Shown piece by piece: positions 1-13,699 of a stretch of DNA of 64,000 nt. This DNA comes from Epiperipatus broadwayi (taxonomy: Eukaryota; Onychophora; Udeonychophora; Euonychophora; Peripatidae). How positions within the stretch are numbered: the stretch's first letter is position 1; each line of letters begins with the position of its first letter. A program made the translations under genes and the position numbers. The stretch is from contig JAQFVV010000996.1 in the NCBI GenBank assembly GCA_028023455.1, positions 62,001 to 126,000 of the forward strand, given 5' to 3'. The notes under the pieces are model-generated. The model worked only from the letters and a program-made list of their open reading frames with translations, was not told the DNA's origin and made no database searches.

Positions 1-678
1 GTTCGTTTTTCTTTATTAATTCAATATTTTGCTATATAACTTAATCACTGCAGTATATTTGTTTTCCTTTTGATTATTTTAATAATTATTAGTTATGCGT
101 ACATTTCAAAATGGTGTGCATTTAATTAGCAAATATGTTTATTTAAAAGATATAATGTAAAATCTTCAAATTATTAGTTACTATAGTGTCATTTCATGTG
201 CTGTTTCGAAAACCTTATTTCTAAATAACGGTGACCGATTTGTGCTCATTGTCATTTAGTCATTTAGTAAATTAATTAATATAAATATAAAATGTGGCTT
301 ATACATCCAAATTTTCAACCTTTAATTATTATGTTATTAAAGATTACACTAGCCTGGAGTGTAATCATAAGTATATTTGTCTTATTAAAGTATTCGTAAG
401 TCCCTTAAATATACTTTTCCCCTTTTAGTTTATTAATTATAGATAACGGAAAAGATTGACCAGGATAAAGTAAAGTTTGTATATATTCCCATCAGTAGCA
501 TATACATATTTTTCATGCTACAGAAGAGTTGATTCTTTTGATCAAGCTGATAAACTTGTGTTCATTTAATGTGTAGTATTAATTTATAATATACTTCGGA
601 TTGGCGGAAGTGGGATTTATTAATATTTTCACATTGTGCTACATTATATATATATATATATATATATACACATTGAAG
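1..678. other. AT-rich sequence, no gene seen
   Basis: There is no credible coding region, RNA gene or recognisable transposon here. It ends in a short (TA)n tract at about 645-668, just before the duplicated unit begins. Confidence 0.6.
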
Positions 679-910
679 CAGTCAATCTTAGCTTAAGATT
701 GAGCTTCATGTTTCCACCTGCTAAGCTATGTTTAAGTCCCTATTTCCCATCCTGCTCTTTTTGTCGTGCATATATATTTCATGTATATATTTGAGATGCA
801 TGCCTAAATTATAAAGTTTAATGTTTCAGTAGCATGTTTTAAAATTATTATTAATTCTTTTTATTAATTATCAGTTCTTTTTTTATTAAAGTATTATAGA
901 TGCGGCTCAA

Positions 911-951
<41 letters not shown>

Positions 952-2418
952 TGTGCCGCATATCTCATATATATATATATATATATATGAGCAAAACTTA
1001 CTAACAAAATATTGATGTTTTTAAATGATTATTATATGTCATTTTTAACTTTTTCTTTTTAAATTGCTTGTTTTTCTATTAAACTGTATATTTATCATAA
1101 AATCCAATATGGATGATGTGACTGTTAATTATCCAAAAATAATTAAAGGGAGGTATTTTTTTAATTAAAGTTTTACTTAAAATAAATGGGATTAAGTAGA
1201 TTAAAGATTTTCTTTTGTATAAAACATGTTGTCAAATCTATTTCTAATCTAGAAATAGATTTAAATTTATTTTGGACTTTATCTAACAATTGCATCTTTC
1301 AAAAACAACTAACTAATTAATGATAAGCATTCCAGAAATACCTGCGCAAGGGTATAAATAATGGATGGTTTTTGAAAGCAAGGATTAGATTAGCTACTCT
1401 AGTGATTGCATATTACACATCGCTGTGAAACTAAAAATGATGTAGTATAAATCCACCAACCTGCTCGACCCTGTTGGGTCATCATCTTCAGTGGCCATCT
1501 CATTCTGCTGCCCAAGAGGAAGGAAAAACCTCACTTAAGTACTTTAATGCTACTAGAAGCTTGCAGTTATTTAAGAACTTTCATTTTCAACTGCCATGCA
1601 TGTGCAATGTTTTAAATCAGACTCTTAAAATTGAAATGAAGCTGCTACTTAATAATTAATTTAACCTAACTCATCTATCAAGATTTCTTTTAATATATTA
1701 GTTAACTTTGTTTTTTTATATAAATCTGTCAATGTAATTTTGCTATCAAATGATTTCTTTATATCTAATCCTATCTCATATGCTTTTAACCTTCCTTAAC
1801 TTTGGTGTGGTCATTTATTTATAGTTATTTATTACTTGATTTTATATATATGCTTTTATTATTATGCCAATTTCAAACAATCTGACGAGTTTAATTTCTA
1901 AAATCTTTTCTACCTTTTACGTAAACCTACATGAATTAAGGTTTTAATGTCCATTTAAACAATGTATTATTAATTAATTAATACACTTGCCAGATTGTTT
2001 TATGTACCAACATTTTATTTATGTTCTAATATAAAAATATATATTTGTTTAACTATGGATTTTCTACTCGGAGAATCCAGAACTATGGCTAATTAACGCT
2101 TTGAAATTTTAAAATATTCTTTATTCATTTCTAAAAGGTACCAATTATTTGTTTTTTATATAACTTCTAGTTATTTTTTATATACACTCTTAAAATAGTC
2201 TATGCTTAAAATATCAAATAAAGTACTTATATATTTCATTTATTGTAAAATCAATGAAGGTGAGATTGATTTATTTTAAATATCAGAAAAGGGATGGGGG
2301 TAAATATTCATGTTTCTTTTACTAAATCTAATCTTAACATATATTTTATTACTTTGAAATCTAAATCTTAATGTTTCATTTACTAGGTAAAATCTTAACG
2401 TATATTTTATTAAATGAA

Positions 2419-2422
<4 letters not shown>

Positions 2423-2505
<83 letters not shown>
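2423..2505. repeat. (TC)n(TA)n compound microsatellite
   Basis: About 13 TC units are followed by about 28 TA units. The matching tract in copy B (9672-9817) is much longer and is where the 14-kb LTR element inserted. Confidence 0.95.
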
Positions 2506-2507
<2 letters not shown>

Positions 2508-2734
2508 CAATTGCATGGTGTATTATAGTATTCAAACAAGGTTCATTTATTTTAAAGCGGTAAAATTTTAAAAATGTTGTTAGAGAATTGTATCATTACT
2601 GTGTTTTTGACATTTAGCCAATCTTCGTGTTCTATATATATGTGCTTCTTAATCTGGGGTTTACGACAATTTCAAAACCATAGATTTCATATATCTCATT
2701 CCATAGATGGTTGAGCTATCCGGAACCATATTTA

Positions 2735-2875
2735 TTTCATATAAAATGCCTCTGGTGGTGATCTCCTAAGTCTGGAACATGCTACACCCATCCATTTCTT
2801 CATATAAAAAGGCCTCTGGCGGTGGTCCCTATGTTTGGCACACGCTATTCCCATCCATTTCATTTTCATCCAGAA
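2735..2875. repeat. Imperfect tandem repeat inside copy A
   Basis: Two units of about 70-80 bp share catataaaa, gcctctgg, ggtggt and cccatccattt. The same pair is present in copy B at about 24525-24655, so this tandem predates the larger duplication. Confidence 0.7.
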
Positions 2876-3001
2876 GCTCAATCTTTTCCTCTTAGTTATT
2901 TTAAGGCTATTATGTCAGCACCGCAAACTTCTTCGTATTATTATTATTTCTTTTGCTTCATGACCCAGTTTTAATATTCTAATATTAAAATTAAGCTTTC
3001 C

Positions 3002-3047
<46 letters not shown>

Positions 3048-3472
3048 GAACTAGCTATATATTGGCATATATATATATATATATATATGCCAATTGCTTC
3101 TAGTTTATTAATTAAGTTTATTTCAATCATATAAAATCTCACTGTCATAATTTATATATCTATATTTAAGAGTATCTATATGCCTTGAAGAGAATAAAGC
3201 GTTCGTTTTACTATCGTTAAAATAATTTTTTATTAAATATTTTGTCATAGTTAATAGATGTCTCATTGTTTTGCTCAGCTTTGCTAGTCGGCTGGATTAA
3301 GATCAATTCTCATGTACCATCACTATTATGTTCTTCATTAGGTGTTTGATCTGGGGCTTAGAGTGTGAGTTTGAATTCAGGCTGGTCCCTGACCTAAATC
3401 TTGGGCTTCGCTAGGTTTGAAATACATTTTGTGTGTTCCAGCTCATGTTAGATGGATAAACATGTTTTGACC

Positions 3473-4002
3473 GGCACATAGAATTTATTTTCTCAGGCCT
3501 GGCTTCCCAATGCGAGGTTTTGATATAAACACCCACATACCCTGAGTACTGAATTCTGTTTATATATATATATATATTCTTTAAAAAAAGTTGTTACATA
3601 ATTTTTTCCATGTTAGATATATTTAAAATAATGTGTTCAAAGTGTAAAATTCAGTGTTTAATGTTAGAACCCATGTACTACAACCATAGTACATATGTAT
3701 TTTTTTTCAATGTAATATATAAAGTTTTTTGTTATTGAGACATATATGAAAAATGTATAAATAATTCATAAATCATTGATCACTCTGTTTTAGCTGGAGC
3801 CCTTATAAAAATAAATTTTGCTATCCAGTAGTGAGTTAAATGCAAAAATGTTGGAAGTGGAGGGTTCGAACTCAGATAAAAAAATTATTGAGAGCAAATT
3901 TTTTTGGCTTAATACTCCGATGTATCAATTTTAAACATGTAATAACCAGACTATGAGTTTTCTTTTAGCTGCATGGGTGAGACCAAGAGAAATTAAAAGA
4001 AA
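3473..4002. other. Spacer with an isolated B-box-like motif
   Basis: This is AT-rich sequence between duplication copy A and the RTE insertion. At 3863-3873 the plus strand reads ggttcgaactc, a close match to the RNA polymerase III B-box. I could not find a convincing A-box at the usual distance, so a tRNA-derived SINE relic is possible but unproven. Confidence 0.35.
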
Positions 4003-4015
4003 TGGCTAGATTAGT
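4003..4015. repeat. Target-site duplication, left copy
   Basis: The 13-mer tggctagattagt directly precedes the (CAT)n end of the RTE element. It is repeated exactly at 7352-7364, directly beyond the 5S-like end, which defines both element boundaries. Confidence 0.92.
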
Positions 4016-4029
4016 CATCATCATCATCA

Positions 4030-5216
4030 TCAACCATTATCAATCCACTGCAGAATGAATATCTCTCCAAGTTCAATCCATCCTTTCCTATCTTTAGCTT
4101 CTCTTCTCCACATCACCCCTGCACACTTTCTTATTTCATTCATCCATCTCACATGTTGTCTCTTTCTGGGTTTTTTACAATCTATTGGAATCCAGTTTAA
4201 AATTTCAATTGTCCATCTGTTATCATCTCTTCTAACAATATGTCCAGCCCAACTGCATTTCAGTCTTTTAATTTTTTCAATGAGGTCAGTAACACCTGTT
4301 TGTTCTTTTACCCATACATTACGTTTTCGATCCCTTATTGTTACTCCCAACATGCATCTCTCCATACTTCTTTGAGTGGTCTGAAGTTTCTGTATTGCTT
4401 TTCTATTAAGTGTCCAAGTCTCAGATCCATAAGTAAGAACTGGCAAAACACATTTATTAAAAACCTTCCTTTTCAAAAACATAGGCATATTTCCTTTTAG
4501 TATCAAGTTATTTCTACCAAAATCACTCCAACAAAGTTTAATTCTGTGATTAATTTAATCCATTATATTTCCATCTGTATTAATAATCTGACCAAAGTAT
4601 TTGTAACTGTTAACTTCTTCTAACTCATCATAATCAATCTTTATTTTCATATTTTGAGAAAATCTATTAAACATTACTTTAGTCTTTTTAACATTTATCT
4701 TTAGTCCTACTTTTCTACTTTCATCTGATAACTCCTGCAACCTTTCCTGTAGCTCTAAAGCATTATTGCAAAAACAACTACATCATCAGCAAAATCTAAA
4801 TGACTTAAATAATCTCCATTTACCTTCACTCTTTTAGCTTCCCATTTTAAACCACAAAATACTTCTTGCAGCACTGCTGTAAAAAGTTTTGGAGATATGG
4901 AGTCACCCTGTCTTACACCGTTTTCAATGTTGATTTTCCTACTATCATTATGTAATTTAATAGTTTCTGTTGCATTTTTATAAATATTCCTTAAAATATG
5001 ACAATATCCTGGATCTACACCTTGATGATCCAATGCTTTAATCACTGAAGAAATGTTTATAGAATCAAATGCCTTTCCATAGTCTACAAATCCTAAGCAT
5101 AATGGTAACTCATATTCATTTGTCCTTTCTATAATTTCTCTCAATACCTGGATATGATCTACTGTACTAAAAGCACTTTTAAATCCAGCTTGTTCTCTTC
5201 GTTCGTGGAAACCCAA
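4030..5216 (-). pseudogene. RTE reverse transcriptase and C-terminal region (broken)
   Basis: The piece at 5216-4755 holds the RT core: the AFDS box in FVDYGKAFDSIN (residues about 43-54), GVRQGDSISPKLF, and the catalytic FADD box near its end. A break near 4750 separates it from 4740-4555 (thumb-like region with LKINVKKTKVMF). Another break near 4510-4550 precedes 4506-4030, which holds the RTE C-terminal block with SETWTL and WAGHIVRRDD. At least two interruptions make it nonfunctional. In the living element this protein would copy the RNA onto nicked target DNA. Confidence 0.88.
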
Positions 5217-6391
5217 TGTTTTCTGTAGATGAGTTGTAATTATCTTAGTAAAAATTTTGTATAAAACTGATAAAAGTCTGATAGGTCTATAATTTCTAAT
5301 GTCTTCTTTATCACCTTTTTTAAATATTAATATTAATACTGCATTCTTTTAATCATCTGGTACATCTTTATCATTTAGACATTTGGTATATAACTTTGCT
5401 AAAAAAAATTATATTTCTTCACCTGCTTCTTTTAATATATCAATTACAATTCCATCATTACCTGGAGCCTTCCCTTTCTTCATAAATTTAATTGCATGTC
5501 TCACTTCCTCACTCAAAATTCTGGGCAATTCACAAGATATAATATGTATAGGAGTTACTTTTTCTTTATTACTATATAATTATTGATAGAAGTCTTCTAC
5601 ACATTTTATGATGTCATCTCTCTTTTTAGTAATAATGCCATCTTTTTTTCTTATTGCAGATATAAATTTCCTACCAATACCAAAATGTTGTTTTACACTC
5701 TTTAGACTTTTATTCTCTTCTACAGCTTTCCTTGCTAATTCACAATTATATTTTCTTATATCATTTTCAACTCTTTTCTGCACCATTTAAAAAATTCGAG
5801 ATATTCAATCTTTTTTAATGCATCATTGTTGTATATTCTTATATTCCTTCTTTTCTTCATAAATTCTCTAGTCGCAGTAGAAATTTTACTAGTCAATTGC
5901 TGCTTTTTTCTACCAGCTATCTTTGTTGCAGTTTTTAAATGTGTATCGCTTATTTTCCTATTAATGTCATTCAAATCTGAATCATGTTCAAAATCTACTC
6001 ATACTTGAAACTGATTTGTAAGTTCTAATTTAAATTCATTAGAATGTTTCTGAAGATTAGGAATATCAACTGTAAATATTGTTTTTCTTAATAATTTTTG
6101 TCTCTCTGCTTTTGCATTACCATGTATCTTACATCTTACTAATCGGTGATCACTTCCTGTGTTAAATTTATTAAGAACATTACAATCTTGAAATATTTAT
6201 TTTTGGTTAGTCAAAATATAATCCAATTCTGTTGTACCTTTATTTGGATGCTTCCATGTCCATTTCCTTTTAACATTTTTCTCAAAAAAAGAATTCATAA
6301 TATAAAGTTTTTTTTTCTGCAAACTCCACAAGTCTATGTCCTCTCTCATTTCTATTACCATAACCAAAATTACCTACAGCATTTTCATCTT
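5217..6391 (-). pseudogene. RTE ORF2 linker between endonuclease and RT (degraded)
   Basis: Short open stretches in shifting frames (for example 5974-5756 and 5786-5580) encode basic, lysine-rich sequence of the kind found between the endonuclease and RT of RTE elements. No single frame is open across it. It is assigned by position and composition, not by a diagnostic motif. Confidence 0.65.
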
Positions 6392-6845
6392 TCATTTTTT
6401 ACCAATTCTAGCATTAAAATCTCCCATAACAATTTTAAAATGTTGTTTACTGTGGTCAAAAGCCTTTTGCACATCCATATAAAAATCTTCTATAACTTCA
6501 TCACTATGAGAACTTGTTGGGGCATAAACCTGAATTGTCTGAATTTGGTATCTGCTATTAAGTTGTAAAACTAATTTTGCCACTCTGTCTGATACACTAT
6601 CAATCTCCACAATGTTATTATTCCACTTTTTATTTATAATGAATCTTTCTCCACTTGTATTTCCAATATTTGTGCCTTTATAATAGAGTATATGCCCACT
6701 TTTTAAATCAATTGTTGCTTCACCTTTTCTTCTAACTTTACAAAGTCCAATAATGTCCCATTTAATATAAGACAGTTCTTCTAATTCTTGCAATCTTCCT
6801 TCACTTGAAAGTGATCTGCAGTTGTAAGTACCTAAATAAAAAGTC
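6392..6845 (-). pseudogene. RTE APE-type endonuclease region
   Basis: This is the N-terminal endonuclease of the RTE polyprotein. The frame is open from about 6845 and carries GTYNCRSLS, IIGLCKVRRKG (a Lys where the catalytic Glu of the usual EVR motif is expected), VYAPTSSHSDE and MGDFNARIGKK (the GDFN box with catalytic Asp and Asn). The open frame ends just after the GDFN box, so the SDH-containing part of the fold is lost to frameshifts. The family nicks the target DNA; this copy would be inactive. Confidence 0.85.
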
Positions 6846-7230
6846 TACATCAAATGGCAGCCTGAGTCCGCAATCAGGGGATTCTTAGCACCTTCCGCCT
6901 TCAGCCACCAACCGCTGCCTTGGTTGGTGACTTTACAGCCTCCTGGGAATAATAGCCATGATTTATTTTTCTCTGTCATGATTGTATATATTGAAAAAAT
7001 ATTCTTAAACTCGGAGGTAAAAAGCCAATAAACTCACCACGCTGGCTAATGCGTGTTGGTGAGCAGCCCATCCATGTTTGTATACTATATGAATAATCAC
7101 ATAGTAATAACAGCTGCAATGCCAAGAACGTATGGAATGGACATTAAGAATTTGCCCTGCTCGGTTCCTTTAAGGCCTCCTAGAGGAATCAAAGGGTCTC
7201 CTTTCAGTTAATAACAAACTCCTTTCTGCA

Positions 7231-7351
7231 GCCAAATACAGCACTCAGGGTTTCCAGGCAGTCACCCATCCAAGTACTAACTGAGCCTAATGTTGCTTAA
7301 CTGCAGTGATCGGACCAGAACCTGTGTATTCAACATAGTATGACCATAGGC
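7231..7351 (-). pseudogene. 5S rRNA-derived sequence at the 5' end of the RTE element
   Basis: Read on the minus strand from 7351, this matches a full-length animal 5S rRNA over about 120 nt. It includes the opening gcctatggtcata, gttctggtccgatcactg, a box A-like segment (7303-7285, agttaagcaac) and a well-conserved box C-like segment (7276-7254, tacttggatgggtgactgcc). Scattered substitutions exclude a functional gene. It starts exactly at the element boundary set by the target-site duplication and runs in the same sense as the LINE. It could be an internal Pol III promoter, or a 5S cDNA captured by template switching. Confidence 0.9.
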
Positions 7352-7364
7352 TGGCTAGATTAGT
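7352..7364. repeat. Target-site duplication, right copy
   Basis: Exact second copy of tggctagattagt (see 4003-4015). It abuts the first base of the 5S-like sequence. Confidence 0.92.
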
Positions 7365-8046
7365 ATAGAATCTTAAATAAACCAATTTTTTTTCAGCAAG
7401 CAAAAGCTAAATTTTCATCTGATCTATAGTTGGGCAGATATATAGAAAGTGTGGGAGCAGTGAGTGGTTATGCAGGAGATGATTTTTTTTTTTAAAAAAA
7501 GAAGAAATATATATATAGAAATTTTTTTTTCGTTAATTGAGTATATAATGTTTGCAAAGTGAAAAAATTTGGCATGTGTATGGATTTTTTTTGTTTTTCT
7601 CTTTTCCAATAGTGTGTAGAACTGTGTAATGTATATAGAAGTATATGTGGGTAATATCTATGTAGTTGTATATGTAGCACTGCATATATATGTACATAGG
7701 TGTGTATGTGCGATGTGTAGGAACAGATGTATTTGAAAATTTTATATGTATTGCATTGCTGTATATTTTCTTAGAAACCCATATGTGTGGAGATATTTTG
7801 TTGTATCTCAAGCATAGAAATTTTTTATTATATAGATGTGAAAAAAAAATTTTGCTGGATTAAACAGTTGAACGAGTATTCACATCCCCAAATGATATTT
7901 CATATATATAGTTTTATATAACAAGAGTGTGTATTGAATTTTGAAATGTTTCATCGTTCTTTTAGTCGTCACTTGAAAACTCTTAGTCAAGGCATTTTTT
8001 TTAATGTTTTTGTTTTTTGTTTCATTGTATGTACAGAGAAATGAAC
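7365..8046. other. AT-rich spacer, no gene seen
   Basis: T-runs and A-runs only. Open frames here are low-complexity and have no recognisable domain. This is the continuation of the spacer that the RTE element interrupted. Confidence 0.6.
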
Positions 8047-9820
<1,774 letters not shown>

Positions 9821-12800
9821 TGTAACAATATTTATAAATTAATATAATATGTATTTGTAATTATTAAATTAATATAAAAGATATGTATTTGTAACTATAA
9901 TTTGTAACTATTTTAATATGTCACATTTGTAACCATAATAAGTATTTAGATAGGGGAAATTATTAATTATTAGATATATGCCTATCCAATCTGTACCATT
10001 TGTAACTATATTAATTCATCATAGCATAGATAAAGAAATTATAGAATCACTGTGCCACTGGAAAATATCAGCATTAAAGATTCTTGGTATTTATTTATAT
10101 ATTGGGGCAGTCATTTGAACAATAAAACATACTGGCCATTGTCATCTAATAAAAATAATATTAAATATAGCAACTGAATAAAAGTACCCACTGTGAGATT
10201 CCTGGAGTGCCTTATGCTTATCTCCAATACTAGGTTCTTCTAACAAAGAATCCTTCCTATTCTTCTTTCCAAATATATAAGACCATTCATGGTCATATGC
10301 ACACACGGGTGCTATTCATGACAACTTATAAAAAATATATTTTACAAAACTAATATTATGAAGTTGGAAAGGGATGATATCACTCTTTATTCAGTTTAGC
10401 TAAGTACATGTGTTTTCCCATGAGCGCCACTAGATTGTTTTCAATCTAGATAAGTATCTATTTATAGTGTACTTGAGTTCAAACTTATTCAGTACATATT
10501 TATTACACATGACTTAGATGACTATTGAACAAAAATGACATTCTTACATTTTATCTATATTGATAAAATTACAAGATCCCAATATTACCAAAGTTTATAC
10601 TATAGATCAAAGATTCTTATAGACATTGCTAGCTCATTAGCGTATATTGATGAACAGACATGTATAATCCTATTAATGGCTTCCAAACAAGCATGTGAAG
10701 ACCATTATTAATATTGATGGCCATTTAACTAGATTATTTATCACAATAAAGGTAATAATGATGATGATGATAATAATATCATAATAATGATTATAATAGT
10801 GATGATGATACCAGCCATGGCACAATAAATTCATCTTTATAAACTTATAGGCATCTATTAAAATTATCTTATTTCATACTGGGATTTAATAATACTAATG
10901 GTGATGATTGATCATCATGAATCTCTTTGCATAATATTCAATTTTCTATAAACCCCTATTTACTAAATATATATTCATTACGCTAAACATTCAATTTAAT
11001 GATTATAATTTATTAATGATGATTGATGGCGATCATAACTTTTATATAGTATTATTTGAAACATTTTTTAACTAATAACATGATATCCATCTTTGATGAG
11101 GATGATCTAAATTCATGGACACAACACAATTTTAGCTTTCTATGTTGAACTATAATTATCAAAATTTGGTTATTCTCAAGCATAATCCTTAAATACTTAA
11201 ATATCAACATTCTAGTTTACCTATTATTTTGCGGACGCTTAATATTTGCAAGTGATTGCTCAATCTATACGAATGGTAATACTTAATAACTGCGAGCAAT
11301 GATGATGAATTAAAATGATAGAATTAAGACAAAAAAAAAACACAATATTCTTAATAATAACTCGGAAACCAATTAAGATATATAATTATATTTTATTAAC
11401 ACTACTACTCTTTCTTTCCTTCTTTAAAGTCAAATCGACAATTAAATAAATGGCTTATTAATATAAAAATTTATATAAGTATAAGCAAATAAACTTAATA
11501 TATAGGTTTGTCACTTTTCTTGATATCTCAAAATAAGCTGACTTAAATCAATATTAAAAAAAAAAATACATATTCTATAAATGCTTATTTAAGACTTTTC
11601 TTACTTATCATATCATAAAATAAATTTCAGGTGAAACTTGTATATGTTATTTCATTTCCATTCAAATGTAATGCCCTACTTTTCAATTTACCATTTTAAA
11701 CTGATCATATATAACCTATTCTTTGATGTGTTTGGATAAGCAGTTACACATTCACGCATTTGGTAATGTTAACATATATGTTTAAAATGTATACCCATAA
11801 ATTACATATATAAAAATATCTTTTCTTTTCTTTTTTTTTTCAACCTTATAGCGAAAGAAAATAAAATACATATATTAATTTTTAATATGCAACAAGATAA
11901 AATAAAAATAAAAAACATTATAAATGCATATATCTATAGGTTGCTCATTATCATTAACAACTGAAGAACAATTAAAAAAAAAACATTTCAACATTACAAT
12001 ATATAATAAAAAAAAACAAAAAAAAAATAATGAAAAATTTAAGTTTAAAGATTTAAACTATGTTTGTGCTATGTTGTGAGATATTGCAAATAACTATAGA
12101 TAAACAAGTCTTTAATGTTTCTGTATCAAAAAAGAAAATTGCTTTGACCAGTAAATTAAGGTTTACTTTTAATAAGTAAAAGAATAAAATCGGTTAAAGA
12201 AAGTTCATATTTACTCGTCTACTTTTTACTTCTTATTAATGTCCTGAGTTTGAATTTTCAGACTGCTTTTCTTTGCTCACCACCAACAACAACAACAAAA
12301 AAAGAAAGTTATTGCAGATACTTTTAAGATAATGCTGAATCAATTGACTTGCTTGTTTCTTCAATTCCATTATTATTCACTGTTGATTGGCTTCCTTCTA
12401 CCATTTAAAAAAAAATTATTATAAGTACTTTGAATAAGTAGGTACCGGTGGATTTGCTTGTCTCTCTCCTTTAAAAAAATAATTGCTGTTGACACTTTAG
12501 ATGATTGAGGTAAATCAACAAAAATTTGATTTATGGCTTCAAACTTGGTTCTACATGGCTGTTATAAATTTTCTTTTCCTCCTATTTCCTCTTCTCCATT
12601 CATTCGAAGGTAATGAGCTTTTAATAAGCCAGGAACTAGAAACAAAGCATTCCATATAGCTTGGGTGGTTGGCTTCAAAATCTATCATTTTGTTGGTTAT
12701 TACTGGATACATAACTTCATAGACAGATCAGCGATTTTGACTCATTCTGTATTAACCAGGAAGCAGAAAAAAATGGTTTAGCAATGCAGAGGCATAGTAT

Positions 12801-13650
12801 TATGCATAACCAAATATGTTAATATCATTTTTATATAATTATTACTAACTTCTAATAAATTCAATCTTGTTCCATTTCTCTCCTCTTCTTTAATATTGCT
12901 GGAAATTGCTTTATATAAACGCACATTTCATTTGCTCTTTTTTTTTCAACTTTCAAAGAGTGAGAAAAAAAAAATTAAAGCGTTCACTCTCTTTTAAAAA
13001 AAAAATCAGAGCTTACATTTCTGCTTAAGAATAATAACAAGGAAGGACCGACTGAGTTGAGTCTCAAAATAATAATCTGAGTGACTCTCTCTCTAAAAAA
13101 ATTAATGACTAACTCATCATCTCTCTAAAAAAATTTAAGACTAACTGATTAAAAAAAATTGTTTCAATCATTTATATCGCGAATTTCAACCAAAGGAAAA
13201 AAAACATCTGGAAATCTTTATCTTAAAAAAAAAATCAAAGCTTCACAAGTTTGACGTCGGTCACAATCAGTAAAGACTTAAAATTGATCGCTATCGTTAT
13301 CTACATCAAAGCACCTCTTTTGTAAAAATAATCTTAAGACACAGATAACAACAAACCTGGAATCTATAGCCATCAGGAATACGTGTAAAAGCATCTTTGT
13401 GTTTGTACAGATGTATTCATTGTTTCACACGTGTACATTTTTTTATCTCCTAATCTTCTGATTTACTCTATTTTAACAAAATGAAAGTTAAATAAATTTA
13501 ACACATATTACTTAATAAAAAAAAATATTATATAATAAATCACAAAACTGCTTATTCATAATAATAAATCTATACATATAAATCTCTGTATATATAAAAG
13601 AAAAAAAAATTTTTTTTAATAATTGAATACTATATATATATATATCTACA
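9821..13650 (-). repeat. 3' LTR of the Ty3/gypsy element (3,830 bp)
   Basis: It matches 20387-24259 almost throughout. Compared with that copy it lacks an 18-nt block near 10818 and about 28 nt near 13460, and has a handful of substitutions, for example near 9942, 10051 and 10306. The plus-strand ends are TGTAAC and CTACA. Such length is far above the usual few hundred bases to 1-2 kb for this superfamily. The LTR is noncoding apart from A/T homopolymer runs and a (ATG/ATA)n patch near 10760-10810. Confidence 0.95.
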
Positions 13651-13664
13651 TTTGCCTCACTCCC
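13651..13664 (-). other. Polypurine tract of the Ty3/gypsy element
   Basis: The minus strand reads gggagtgaggcaaa directly before the 3' LTR, which is the position and composition expected for the plus-strand primer. Confidence 0.75.
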
Positions 13665-13699
13665 AAACAAAAAAAAAAATTTGAATATAAAAAAATTGC

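Larger units (their letters stand above)
679..3472. repeat. Diverged direct duplication, copy A
   Basis: The sequence from 679 (cagtcaatcttagc) to 3472 (gttttgacc) recurs in the same orientation at 8047-9820 and resumes at 24260-25189, where the second copy is split by a Ty3/gypsy element. Landmarks recur in order: the opening block, long (TA)n hairpins (for example 899-961, with arms containing a GCGGC / GCCGC pair), a block near 1320-1640, a (TC)n(TA)n tract, and the stretch ending in gttttgacc. Copy A carries about 150 bp near 2005-2155 that copy B lacks. I see no terminal inverted repeats and no coding capacity, so it may be a segmental duplication or an uncharacterised noncoding repeat. 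Confidence 0.85.
4016..7351 (-). mobile_element. RTE-type non-LTR retrotransposon with a 5S rRNA-like 5' end
   Basis: This 3,336-bp insertion is bounded by a perfect 13-bp target-site duplication. Read on the minus strand, the order is a 121-nt 5S rRNA-like sequence, about 390 nt of 5' leader, an APE endonuclease region (about 6845-6392), a degraded linker, reverse transcriptase (5216-4755), the C-terminal region (4740-4030) and a short (ATG)n 3' end. Motifs such as VRQGDSISPKLF and FADD, and the C-terminal block WAGHIVRRDDNRW, are typical of the RTE/BovB-like clade, as is a microsatellite-like 3' end. Frameshifts and stops make it a dead copy. Its length is normal for a full-length RTE (about 3.2-3.5 kb), so the 5S-like head appears to belong to the element. 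Confidence 0.9.

Noticed and set aside
2276-2571. Open frames with YIYIYI and RERERE runs
   Set aside because: Translations of the TA and TC microsatellite.
3781-3900. Possible tRNA-derived SINE around the B-box-like motif
   Set aside because: No A-box at a suitable distance, no tail and no target-site duplication seen. Kept only as a motif note.
4055-4500. Plus-strand frames opposite the RTE C-terminal region
   Set aside because: Shadows of the minus-strand coding sequence with no recognisable domain.
7231-7351. A functional 5S rRNA gene
   Set aside because: Too many substitutions relative to animal 5S consensus, and it lies inside a LINE bounded by a target-site duplication.
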